Part shown: one piece after another, positions 1 through 8,832 of the stretch
Layout of the letters: every line of letters begins with the position of its first letter
Position numbering within the stretch: position 1 is the stretch's first letter
Assembly: GCA_020832085.1 (NCBI GenBank)
Contig: JAFIFJ010000130.1
Coordinates: 1 to 50,143 of the forward strand
From: Gammaproteobacteria bacterium
Lineage (GTDB): Bacteria > Pseudomonadota > Gammaproteobacteria > Pseudomonadales > Azotimanducaceae
Direction: 5' to 3'
Length of the DNA: 50,143 nucleotides
The notes under the pieces: model-generated
Seen by the model: the letters and a program-made list of their open reading frames with translations, nothing else
What the model was told of the DNA's origin: nothing
Database searches by the model: none
Made by a program: the position numbers and the translations under genes

Positions 1-15
1 TGGTGATGACTCCCG

Positions 16-243
16 TCAAGCTTGCCCGTCGGTATAGGGCAGCAGGGCCAGAAAGCGCGCCCGCTTGATCGCCCGGGAGAGCTGGCGCTGATAGCGTGCG
101 TTGGTGCCGGTGATCCGGCTCGGCACGATCTTGCCGGTCTCGGTGACGTACTGCTTGAGCGTCTCAATGTCTTTGTAGTCGATCTGCTTCACGCCATCGG
201 CGGTGAAGCGGCAGAACTTACGACGTCGGAAGAAACGGGCCAT
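16..243 (-). CDS. rpsR: 30S ribosomal protein S18
   Basis: The 75-residue protein starts [13 protein letters not shown] and is basic throughout, which is the usual length and N-terminus of bacterial S18. S18 binds the platform of the 30S subunit as a partner of S6. An upstream GAGGAG ribosome binding site lies about 9 nt before the ATG. It follows rpsF by 5 nt on the same strand, so the two are co-transcribed; no priB gene sits between them, unlike in enterics. The gene ends 16 nt from the window edge, where rplI would be expected next. Identification is secure. Confidence 0.97.
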   Translation of the reverse strand: MARFFRRRKFCRFTADGVKQIDYKDIETLKQYVTETGKIVPSRITGTNARYQRQLSRAIKRARFLALLPYTDGQA

Positions 244-248
244 GGTGC

Positions 249-698
249 TTACTCCTCGTCCTCGTCATCATCAGTGCCATCGTGGCCGCGACGGCTGTCG
301 CCACGGTCATCGTCCCCACGGCGATCGACACGATCGTCGTCACCGCGGCGCTCACCGCGATCACGGTCCCGGCCTTCACGCTCGGGCTTGACCATGGGCG
401 AAGGCTCGGTGACGGCTTCGTCCACGTTCAGGATCATGTTGCGGATGATGGCGTCGTTGAAACGGAAGACGTTCTCGATTTCCTCGATCGCTTCCTTGTT
501 GCATTCCACGTTCATGAGAACGTAGTGCGCCTTGTGGATCTTGTTGATCGGGTAGGCGAGCTGACGGCGACCCCAGTCTTCGAGGCGATGGATCTGGCCC
601 TGGCCCTCTTCGATGATGGCCTTGTAGCGCTCGACCATCGAAGGCACCTGTTCGCTCTGGTCCGGATGGACCAGGAACACGATTTCGTAATGTCGCAT
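249..698 (-). CDS. rpsF: 30S ribosomal protein S6 with long acidic/arginine tail
   Basis: Residues 1-105 are a standard S6 fold ([12 protein letters not shown] at the start, then the [16 protein letters not shown] region), the partner of S18 in the 30S platform. The start has an AAGGGG ribosome binding site. Residues about 107-149 form a low-complexity tail of R, D and G with two near-identical RRGDDDR units, ending DDDEDEE. In E. coli the S6 C-terminus is short and receives extra glutamates from RimK; here an acidic end is genome-encoded. It is first in an rpsF-rpsR operon. The tail is the only unusual part. Confidence 0.96.
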   Translation of the reverse strand: MRHYEIVFLVHPDQSEQVPSMVERYKAIIEEGQGQIHRLEDWGRRQLAYPINKIHKAHYVLMNVECNKEAIEEIENVFRFNDAIIRNMILNVDEAVTEPSPMVKPEREGRDRDRGERRGDDDRVDRRGDDDRGDSRRGHDGTDDDEDEE

Positions 699-822
699 GT
701 GTACCCCTTATGGATGGAAGCCACCGCCGCGACTGGCGTGCAGCAAGGAGTGAAACGGCCAGCTTGCCGCCGGCCGAAGGGACGCGGATTCTACGGGAGC
801 GGTGCTGGCGAGGCAAGGGCTG

Positions 823-926
823 CTGTGGGAGCTGACGAAGGCGCAGCCGCAGTCGGCGATTCCGTCCGCGCTGAGGCGGAAGCCACCAGGCTGCGAGCTT
901 GCGGGCGGCGACGCCGCCGTCAGCCG
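823..926 (+). repeat. Intergenic hairpin repeat, TGTGGGAG family (copy 1)
   Basis: In the 221-nt gap between rpsF and rlmB the sequence begins CTGTGGGAG and forms a stem GCTGAC (831-836) with GTCGGC (852-857). It continues with a segment sharing CAGGCTG-GAGCTTGC with 45591-45690. A perfect GC hairpin (904-909 with 913-918, loop GAC) closes it two bases from the rlmB stop codon. It reads as a REP-like extragenic element placed at the 3' end of rlmB. No protein is evident in the gap. Confidence 0.6.
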
Positions 927-1654
927 GTCTGCCGCTGGCGGACAGCTTCGAACAGGGCGATGCCGGCAGCTACAGAGACATTGAGACTTTCGGCTTCGCC
1001 GCTCATGGGCAGTCGGGCCACCGCATCGCAGTGATCGAGGGTCAACCGGCGCAGCCCGGAGTCTTCGGCGCCGAGCAGCAGGGCACAGCCCTGGCTCAGA
1101 TCCAGCGACCACAGCATGGTCTCGCCTTCGCCCGCGAGGCCCACGCGCGCAATGCCGCGCTGTTCGAGCCAGCGCAGGGTTCGGGCGAGATTGGCCACCA
1201 CGATCAGCGGCAGCCGTTCAGCGGCACCGCTGGCCACTTTGCGCGCTGCCGGCGTCAATGGAGCGGTGCGACTGCGGGGAACCACCACCGCGTGGGCGCC
1301 GGCAGCTTCGGCGCTGCGCATGCAGGCGCCGAGATTGCGGGGATCGGTGAGACCTTCGAGGATCAGCAGCAACGCCGGCTCCCGAAGCTCGTCGAGCAAG
1401 GTCTCGAGGGTGCCCTCGTCGCCCGCTTCACGGCCGGCATTCAGGCGCGCAGCCACGCCCTGATGCACGCCGAGATTCAGTTCGTCCAGATCGCGTTTGG
1501 ACACCCGCCGTACGGCAATGTCCATATTGCGGCAGCGGGTTTCGAGCTCGCGGCTGCGGGCATCCCGGCGCTCAGTGAGCAGGCAGACCTCAGTGACGGT
1601 GCCCGAGTCGAGCGCAGCCCGCACCGCATGGAAGCCAGCGACCCACTCGCTCAT
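920..1654 (-). CDS. rlmB: 23S rRNA (guanosine(2251)-2'-O)-methyltransferase RlmB
   Basis: This 244-residue SpoU/TrmH-family enzyme methylates the 2'-O of G2251 in the P-loop of 23S rRNA using S-adenosylmethionine. The N-terminal substrate-binding domain begins MSEWVAGFHAV. The three knot-fold motifs are present: EGLTDPRNLGACMRSAEAAG, LLLGAEDSGL, and PMSGEAESLNVSVAAGIALF near the end. The start codon is 2 nt after the rnr stop, so it is translated as the second gene of an rnr-rlmB operon, an arrangement conserved in E. coli and Pseudomonas. Confidence 0.95.
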   Translation of the reverse strand: MSEWVAGFHAVRAALDSGTVTEVCLLTERRDARSRELETRCRNMDIAVRRVSKRDLDELNLGVHQGVAARLNAGREAGDEGTLETLLDELREPALLLILEGLTDPRNLGACMRSAEAAGAHAVVVPRSRTAPLTPAARKVASGAAERLPLIVVANLARTLRWLEQRGIARVGLAGEGETMLWSLDLSQGCALLLGAEDSGLRRLTLDHCDAVARLPMSGEAESLNVSVAAGIALFEAVRQRQTG

Positions 1655-1656
1655 GG

Positions 1657-4011
1657 TCAGCGCCGCCGACGAGGACCGCGCGCCCGGCCGCCGCGCTCAC
1701 CGCCACTCTTGCCCTTGCGTTCACCACCGCGACCGCCCCGCTCCGCCCGGCCGCTGCCGCGGGGCGGTTTGCGCTTGGTCAGTTGCTCGAGCACGGTGAA
1801 ATCGATCTTGCGCTCGTCAACGTCCACCCGGGCGACGGTCACCCGCAGACGATCTCCGAGGCCGAACACGGTGCGGGTGGATTCACCCTGCAGCAGGCGG
1901 TTGGTGGAGTCGAAATGGTAGTAGTCACTGGGCAACATGGTGACGTGGGCTAAGCCCTGGACGTAGAGATCGTCGAGCTCCACGAACAACCCGAAGTTGG
2001 TGACACCCGTGACGCTGCCCTCGAACTCAGCGCCGAGATGCTGCTGCATGTACTCGCACTTCAGCCAGTCGATCATGTCCCGGGAGGCGGCATCCGCACG
2101 CCGCTCGGTCATGGAGATGTGTTCACCGATGTTGGTGAGGCGCGGCAGCTCGTAGGGGTAGATGTGCTCCTTGCGCAACACGCCCGCCCCGCGCACCCGC
2201 TGCACGTACTCGCTTTCGATGCGCGAGCGGATGATGTGGCGGATGCCACGATGCACCAACAGGTCCGCATAACGCCGGATCGGCGAGGTGAAGTGGGTGT
2301 AGGCCGACAGGGCGAGGCCGAAGTGGCCGTCATTGACGGGCGAGTAGACCGCCTGATTCATGGAACGCAGCACCGAAACTTCGATGACGTGCCGATCCGG
2401 GCGGTGGGCCACGCTCTCCACCAGGGCCTTCAGATCCCGAGGCTCGGGAATATCACGTCCGGGAAGCTGAATCCCGAGGCCCGCCAGGAAGGAGCGCAGA
2501 TCCTCGATGCGGCCCGCGTCCGGCTCCGCATGGACCCGGTACAGTGCCGGCAGCTTATGCTTCTCGAAGAAGCGGGCGGAGGCCACGTTGGCGGTGATCA
2601 TGCATTCTTCGATGAGTTTGTGGGCGTCGTTGCGGCGCACCGGCACGATCTCGGCCACCTTGCCGTCGTCGCCGATCACGATGCGCGATTCGGTGCTCTC
2701 GAAATCCACCGCACCCCGCGTCTCCCGACCCTCGCGCAGCGCCTGATAAAGGCGATGCAGCTCCTGCAGCCGATCGGCCAGGGGCACGATTTCCGGATCG
2801 CTGTCCTTCACCGCCGCCACGCCCTTTTCGAGCAGGGCTCCGACCCGGGTGTAGGTGAGGCGCGCGGATGAGCGCATCACGCCTTCGAAGAAGCTGAACT
2901 TGCCGAGCCGGCCCTTGGCCGAGATGGCCATCTCACAGACCAGACAGAGACGATCCACCTTGGGTTTCAGGGAGCAGAGTTCGTTGGACAACGCCTCCGG
3001 CAGCATGGGTACGACGGTGCTCGGCAGGTACACCGAATTGCCGCGGTTCTCGGCTTCCTCGTCGAGGCCCGAGTCCGGCTGGACGTAGTGGGACACGTCC
3101 GCGATGGCCACCAGCAGGCGCCAGCCACCGCCCTTGCGGCGTTCGCAGTAGACGGCATCGTCGAAGTCGCGGGCGTCCTCGCCGTCGATGGTCACCAGAT
3201 CCAGATCGCGCAGGTCCACCCGCTTGCGGGCATCCTCCGCCGCCACTTCGGTGGGCAGTTGCCGAACGGCCTGTTCCACCGCTTCCGGCCACTTACGGGG
3301 AATGCCCTGGGCGCCGAGCACCACGTCCACCCGGGTGCGATGGAAATCGCCGGAACTGAGCACTTCCACCACCCGGCCCCAGGCCGGCTGGTGGCGCTCG
3401 GGGTAGCGGGTCAGCTCCACCTCCACCCAGTCGCCCGGGCGGGCACCGCCGCGGTCGGCCGGGTTGATGAGGATTTCCTGGCTGATGCGTGGATTGGCCG
3501 GCACGAGAATGCACACGCCGCCCATTTCGTCGAGCTGGCCGGTCATGCGGGCGTGGGCGCGTTCAGCGATCTCGGCTACCACGCCTTCGCGCTTGCCGTC
3601 ACGGCGCTCGCCGGAAATGCGCACCAGCACCCGGTCACCGTCCATGGCGCTGTGGAGCTGGCGTTCGTGCAGATACACGTCGGCGGAACCGTCTTCCGGC
3701 CGCAGCCAGCCGAAGCCGTCCCGGTGGGCCTGAACCCGCCCGGTCACGAGATCGAGTTTTTCCACCAGCGCATAGCGGCCGCGGCGGTCCATGAGCAGCT
3801 GGCTGTCCCGGCACATGGCCCGCAGGCGGCGGCGCAGGGCCTCCATGTCCTGGTCGTTGGCGATGTCCAGATCGTCGGCGATGGCGCCCATGTCCCGGGG
3901 GACACCAGCAGCCCGCAGGCGCTCGAGGATCAGTTCGCGGCTGGCAATGGGGTTGTCGTACTTGGCGGACTCGCGTTTGGCCTGCGGGTCCTTGGGGTGG
4001 CGTCTAGCCAT
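1657..4011 (-). CDS. rnr: Ribonuclease R
   Basis: The 784-residue processive 3'-5' exoribonuclease degrades structured RNA and acts in rRNA quality control and trans-translation. Visible domains are an N-terminal winged helix (about 20-80), cold-shock-like OB folds, the RNB catalytic core with GEDARDFDDA at 277-286 (metal-binding aspartates), a C-terminal S1 domain around 650-735, and a final ~40-residue tail of K, R and G. The basic tail matches the family, where it aids unwinding and ribosome binding. It leads the rnr-rlmB pair; no convincing promoter could be found in the 180 nt between it and the tRNA terminator. Confidence 0.96.
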   Translation of the reverse strand: MARRHPKDPQAKRESAKYDNPIASRELILERLRAAGVPRDMGAIADDLDIANDQDMEALRRRLRAMCRDSQLLMDRRGRYALVEKLDLVTGRVQAHRDGFGWLRPEDGSADVYLHERQLHSAMDGDRVLVRISGERRDGKREGVVAEIAERAHARMTGQLDEMGGVCILVPANPRISQEILINPADRGGARPGDWVEVELTRYPERHQPAWGRVVEVLSSGDFHRTRVDVVLGAQGIPRKWPEAVEQAVRQLPTEVAAEDARKRVDLRDLDLVTIDGEDARDFDDAVYCERRKGGGWRLLVAIADVSHYVQPDSGLDEEAENRGNSVYLPSTVVPMLPEALSNELCSLKPKVDRLCLVCEMAISAKGRLGKFSFFEGVMRSSARLTYTRVGALLEKGVAAVKDSDPEIVPLADRLQELHRLYQALREGRETRGAVDFESTESRIVIGDDGKVAEIVPVRRNDAHKLIEECMITANVASARFFEKHKLPALYRVHAEPDAGRIEDLRSFLAGLGIQLPGRDIPEPRDLKALVESVAHRPDRHVIEVSVLRSMNQAVYSPVNDGHFGLALSAYTHFTSPIRRYADLLVHRGIRHIIRSRIESEYVQRVRGAGVLRKEHIYPYELPRLTNIGEHISMTERRADAASRDMIDWLKCEYMQQHLGAEFEGSVTGVTNFGLFVELDDLYVQGLAHVTMLPSDYYHFDSTNRLLQGESTRTVFGLGDRLRVTVARVDVDERKIDFTVLEQLTKRKPPRGSGRAERGGRGGERKGKSGGERGGRARGPRRRR

Positions 4012-4193
4012 GAATCAGTCTCTTCAGAATTTGGGCGCTGGCTGGTGCGGCATGCGTTGCGGCCCACCAAGGCTGGAGTGTCGCATACGGAAGGGCGCGT
4101 GGCGCCCCAACTTGGACGCCCGGAAGGCACCGCCTGCCATCGCAGAGGGTCGGCACTGTGCACGCGGTTTGCCATGCGCGCAGGCCGGATATG

Positions 4194-4226
4194 AAAACGC
4201 CGGAGGGCCGTAAAGCCTTCCGGCGT
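4194..4226 (-). terminator. Rho-independent terminator of tRNA-Leu
   Basis: On the minus strand, 6 nt after the encoded CCA, the sequence forms ACGCCGGA paired with TCCGGCGT around an inner GGC/GCC pairing, followed by TTTT. This is a compact intrinsic terminator that would end the tRNA transcript before rnr. Confidence 0.75.
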
Positions 4227-4231
4227 CAGGA

Positions 4232-4318
4232 TGGTGCCGAGGAGAGGACTTGAACCTCCACGGGGTTTCCCCCACCAGCACCTGAAGCTGGCGCGTCTAC
4301 CAATTTCGCCACCTCGGC
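4232..4318 (-). tRNA. tRNA-Leu (anticodon CAG)
   Basis: The 87-nt gene folds with acceptor stem GCCGAGG/CCTCGGC, discriminator A and encoded CCA. The anticodon stem CCAGC/GCTGG holds the loop TTCAGGT, giving CAG, which reads CUG leucine codons. A long variable arm (GGGG/CCCC) marks it as a class II tRNA, and the T-loop is TTCAAGT. A tRNA-Leu next to rnr is, from memory, also found in Pseudomonas aeruginosa. Confidence 0.97.
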
Positions 4319-4351
4319 TCGCTCGGCCCCAGGGGGCCACAGCGGCGGCGC

Positions 4352-4380
4352 AATGTACAAACGGGTCACCTGCTTGTCAA
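4352..4380 (-). promoter_or_regulatory. Sigma70 promoter of tRNA-Leu
   Basis: On the minus strand there is a perfect -35 TTGACA (4375-4380), a 17-nt spacer and a -10 TACATT (4352-4357). This predicts a transcript start near 4345, about 27 nt upstream of the mature tRNA. It is the best consensus promoter noticed in the window. Confidence 0.85.
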
Positions 4381-4444
4381 CAAGCCTTTACCTGAAGCCC
4401 TTGCGAAGCCGCCCGCAAGGGCTTCCATTCCCTACGGCTCGCCC

Positions 4445-5401
4445 TCACGGGATGGGGCGATAACCGTCCTTCACGCCCTTGGTGACGATGGCCACCGCAT
4501 CGTGCCCATGGAGGCTTTCGTAGTGATTCACCCGCACCCAGTAGTCGAGAATGCGGTCATCCGCGTTCAATGCCGCCTTGATGCGGCGTCCGGCGTCTTC
4601 GCAGAACATCAGGTTCTGGCCATTCAAACGCGCGAATTCCTGCTCGTCCTCCCGCTTCACCGCCGCCTGCACCGGCGTCTTCAGTGCGCCCTCGACCACG
4701 TCCACCAGCGCCGTGATCGGCAGCTCGTCGCCGGAGCCCGGAGCGAGGCGCACCAGCACTTCCGCGACGCTGCGCTGGCTGTGGGGGGTGGCGAGGATGC
4801 CCTGCTCGGTTCCGAGCCAGGCCAGGACCTCTTGGGCATCCACTGAACCGCCATCGGCGAAGTCACGCTGGAACTGCTCCTGAATCAACTGCCGGGCCAG
4901 CGCCGCTGAACAGGGGCAGGTCGAGGAGTACGTCACCTCAACGCCGAGTTCCACATGGGCGACGCCATCCTGCTGCTGGGCACGGAGCCGAACCGGGTAG
5001 TGGTTCCAACCCGAGTTGTCGCTCTTCAAAGCCCTGCGCCGCAGAAAGTGGTCGAAGCGAATCTCGAGCAGCGCCCGGGTGGAGAGGTCCGCGTGGGAGG
5101 CGGTCAGGTCATGCAGCACCGCATCGAGGGCCCCTGCACTCAGGGGCTGCTCGGCTGCGAATTGCTGCAGCAGCAGATAGAGGCGCGACATGTGGATGCC
5201 CTTGGCATGGCCGTCGGCAAGGTCCACATAAATCTGGGCTGTTCCGTGCACCGTGTGCGGGACGCCATCCTCGTGGATGACGAAGGGCTGGTGAACGTTG
5301 GCCATGCCTACCCAGTCCAGGGTGCCCTGGGGCTTGGACAGCGGCGCGTTGGCAATATCGGGCATGGCATTGGCGAGCGAAGGAAGCTTGAGACTGTTCA
5401 T
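4445..5401 (-). CDS. folE2: GTP cyclohydrolase FolE2 (type IB)
   Basis: FolE2 converts GTP to 7,8-dihydroneopterin triphosphate, the first step of folate and queuosine-type pathways, and is the alternative to zinc-dependent FolE. The protein carries the family signature TYSSTCPCSAALA with the metal-ligand cysteine, and the N-terminal MPDIANAP...LDWVGMANV region. I chose the ATG at 5401 (318 residues); an in-frame GTG at 5440 would add 13 residues but has no ribosome binding site. It is a single gene between tRNA-Leu and a Trm112-like gene. A dyad overlapping a possible promoter lies 160-185 nt upstream. In several bacteria folE2 is induced by zinc limitation; no clear Zur box is seen here. 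Confidence 0.94.
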   Translation of the reverse strand: MNSLKLPSLANAMPDIANAPLSKPQGTLDWVGMANVHQPFVIHEDGVPHTVHGTAQIYVDLADGHAKGIHMSRLYLLLQQFAAEQPLSAGALDAVLHDLTASHADLSTRALLEIRFDHFLRRRALKSDNSGWNHYPVRLRAQQQDGVAHVELGVEVTYSSTCPCSAALARQLIQEQFQRDFADGGSVDAQEVLAWLGTEQGILATPHSQRSVAEVLVRLAPGSGDELPITALVDVVEGALKTPVQAAVKREDEQEFARLNGQNLMFCEDAGRRIKAALNADDRILDYWVRVNHYESLHGHDAVAIVTKGVKDGYRPIP

Positions 5402-5559
5402 GGCGGGTGCTGGCCCTCTATGGGAAATGGGGATGGACACGGCACCGCGGCACCAGCGTCCGAGGGGCGTTGTCCTGATTTTGTCAGGGAATCGGTGTCA
5501 AATCCACCGCATCCACCCCCAACGAGGAACACAATACGGCCATGAGTGGCAAAAAACAA

Positions 5560-5587
5560 CCTATAACTTAGCTTTTGTATAGGACAA
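5560..5587 (-). promoter_or_regulatory. Candidate folE2 promoter overlapped by a 24-bp dyad
   Basis: In an AT-rich pocket the minus strand shows TTGTCC (-35-like, 5582-5587), a 16-nt spacer and TATAGG (-10-like, 5560-5565). The same bases form an inverted repeat CCTATA-N12-TATAGG (5560-5583), so a dimeric regulator bound there would cover the promoter. The leader to the folE2 ATG would be about 150 nt. The promoter match is only partial. Confidence 0.4.
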
Positions 5588-5614
5588 ATTCTACTTCACC
5601 GCCGACGGCAAGAC

Positions 5615-5815
5615 TCACTCCCCCTCCCGCAGCGCCTCGATTTCCTCGCCGCTGAGCTCCCGCGCTTCGTCCGCAAGCAATACCGGTATGCCATCGCGAA
5701 CCGGATAGGCCAGACCGCTGGCGATACAGCGCAGCTCAGTACCGTCGGCATTCGGAATCAGGGAGGTCTTGCTTACGGGACAGACCAGAATGGCCAGCAA
5801 TTCTCGATCGATCAT
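5615..5815 (-). CDS. Trm112-like (YcaR/UPF0434 family) small protein
   Basis: The 66-residue product (MIDRELLAILVCPVSKTSL ... RCIASGLAYPVRDGIPVLL) matches the Trm112/YcaR family by its ACP-like N-terminus and the strongly conserved FPvRDGIPvLL segment. E. coli YcaR has a CPVC...C cysteine set; here the second cysteine of the pair is serine (CPVS), so zinc binding is doubtful. Function in bacteria is poorly defined; eukaryotic Trm112 activates methyltransferases. It is divergent from pyk; a longer in-frame reading antisense to pyk is discarded in favour of the ATG at 5815. Confidence 0.88.
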   Translation of the reverse strand: MIDRELLAILVCPVSKTSLIPNADGTELRCIASGLAYPVRDGIPVLLADEARELSGEEIEALREGE

Positions 5816-6007
5816 GACGCGCCCCAGACAGAGGAATGCAGCAACAAGGTTCACGGGTAGGAGGCGACCCCGTTCAGGTAGACTCGGGGCAGGCAGCATT
5901 GCCGCGACGATGGTACCCACCCAGGGCCTCCGGCGCACGCCCGCGCTGGGCCCGGTCTTCCGGCGCAGGGGTTGCCTGAATGGGTGGCCAAACCAGGGAA
6001 GCACACC

Positions 6008-7474
6008 ATGCATGGCTCCGCGCGCCGGACCCGCATCATCTGCACCATAGGACCGGCCAGCGCCGACCCGCAGCGCATTCGCGCCCTGATCGGCGCCGGC
6101 ATGGACGTGGCGCGGCTGAACTTCTCCCACGGCAGCCACGAGTTTCACGGCAAGCTGATCCGGGAACTGCGGGCAGCCGCCGCGGAAATCGACCATCCGC
6201 TGGCCATTCTGCAGGATCTCCAGGGACCGAAGATCCGCGTCGAGGACGTCCCGGACGCCGGACTCCTGCTCACCGCCGACAGCGTGGTGGATCTCACCGG
6301 CGCCGGCTCCAGAGCCAGCGCCGACGGCCAGGTGCCGCTGATCACCGTGTCCTATCCCGCCTTCCATCGCGACGTCAGCCCGGGCACCCGCGTCCTGCTC
6401 GACGACGGCCAACTCCACCTCGAAGTGGAAGCCGTGGTCGCCGAACGGGCCCGCTGCCGCGTGCTCGACGGCGGACGGCTGCTGCCGCGCAAGGGCGTGA
6501 ACCTGCCTGGCGTGCTGCTGACCGTTCCCGCCCTGACCGACAAGGACATCGCTGATCTGCACTTCGGTGTCGCCCAGGGGGTGGACTTCATCGCCCTGTC
6601 GTTCGTGCAGCGCTCAGCTGACGTGCAGCAGGCCAAGCAGCTGATTCGCGACGCCGGCGGCGACATTCCGGTCATCGCCAAGATCGAGAAGCCCCAGGCC
6701 GTCGCCGGCATCGAAGCCATTCTCGAAGTGGCAGACGGCATCATGATCGCCCGGGGCGATCTCGGGGTGGAGCTGCCGCCAGAGGAGGTTCCGCGCATCC
6801 AGAAGGCACTGATCCGCGCGGCCGTCCGCCGCGGCGTGCCAGTCATTACCGCCACCCAGATGCTCGAATCCATGATCAAGGCGCCGCGGCCCACCCGGGC
6901 TGAGGCTTCCGACGTGGCCAATGCGGTACTCGACTCCACCGATGCCGTCATGCTCTCCGGCGAGACGGCAAGCGGCGCCTACCCCATCGCGGCAGCCGAG
7001 ATGATGGCCCGCATCATCACCCTCACGGAGCAGGATCTCGAACCGCGTTGGGACCTGCTCAGGCGGGAGCGCGATACCCGCTATCCCATCGACCTGACGG
7101 TGGGCTACTCCGCCTGCCACGCTGCCGAGATGACCAACGCCTACGCCATCGTCTGCCTCACCGGCTCCGGCGCCACCGCCCGAACCGTGGCGCGCTTCCG
7201 GCCCCTGACACCCATCCTGGCCCTGACGTCCAACGACCGCACCCGACGCCGCCTGAGCCTGATCTGGGGCGTGAAGGCCATCCCCACCCGGGACTTCGGC
7301 GACGACGTGGAAGCCGCCGTGACCGCCATCACCAGCCATCTGATGGAACGAGGCAGCGCCCGCCCCGGCGACCGGGTCGTGCTCACGGCCGGGATACCCT
7401 TCGGTGATCGCGGCACCACCAATACCCTGCGTATTGAGGAGATTCCAGGGAAGCTGCCCGATGAGCCTCCCTAG
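6008..7474 (+). CDS. pyk: Pyruvate kinase
   Basis: The 488-residue enzyme converts phosphoenolpyruvate and ADP to pyruvate and ATP in glycolysis. It shows the N-terminal RTRIICTIGPAS and MDVARLNFSHGSHEFH motifs, the K-containing segment IPVIAKIEKPQAV, the metal site GIMIARGDLGVELP, and ITATQMLESM with the DGTDAVMLSGETA-type block (here DSTDAVMLSGETASGAYP). The ATG at 6008 has a GGGA site 9 nt upstream; an upstream TTG in frame is not supported. It is convergent with purA, with only 28 nt between the stops. Confidence 0.95.
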   Translation: MHGSARRTRIICTIGPASADPQRIRALIGAGMDVARLNFSHGSHEFHGKLIRELRAAAAEIDHPLAILQDLQGPKIRVEDVPDAGLLLTADSVVDLTGAGSRASADGQVPLITVSYPAFHRDVSPGTRVLLDDGQLHLEVEAVVAERARCRVLDGGRLLPRKGVNLPGVLLTVPALTDKDIADLHFGVAQGVDFIALSFVQRSADVQQAKQLIRDAGGDIPVIAKIEKPQAVAGIEAILEVADGIMIARGDLGVELPPEEVPRIQKALIRAAVRRGVPVITATQMLESMIKAPRPTRAEASDVANAVLDSTDAVMLSGETASGAYPIAAAEMMARIITLTEQDLEPRWDLLRRERDTRYPIDLTVGYSACHAAEMTNAYAIVCLTGSGATARTVARFRPLTPILALTSNDRTRRRLSLIWGVKAIPTRDFGDDVEAAVTAITSHLMERGSARPGDRVVLTAGIPFGDRGTTNTLRIEEIPGKLPDEPP

Positions 7475-7502
7475 TGTCCTGAGTCCAGGGCTGCCTCGAT
7501 AG

Positions 7503-8801
<1,299 letters not shown>

Positions 8802-8832
8802 CTAGTCCTCTTCAGGGCGCTGTCCGCCCGGT

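Noticed and set aside
5560..5583. Zur box upstream of folE2
   Set aside because: The dyad does not match the known gammaproteobacterial Zur consensus; kept only as an unassigned operator candidate.
5816..6562. N-terminal extension of the Trm112-like frame antisense to pyk
   Set aside because: The family starts at the ATG at 5815, and pyk occupies the other strand with clear motifs.
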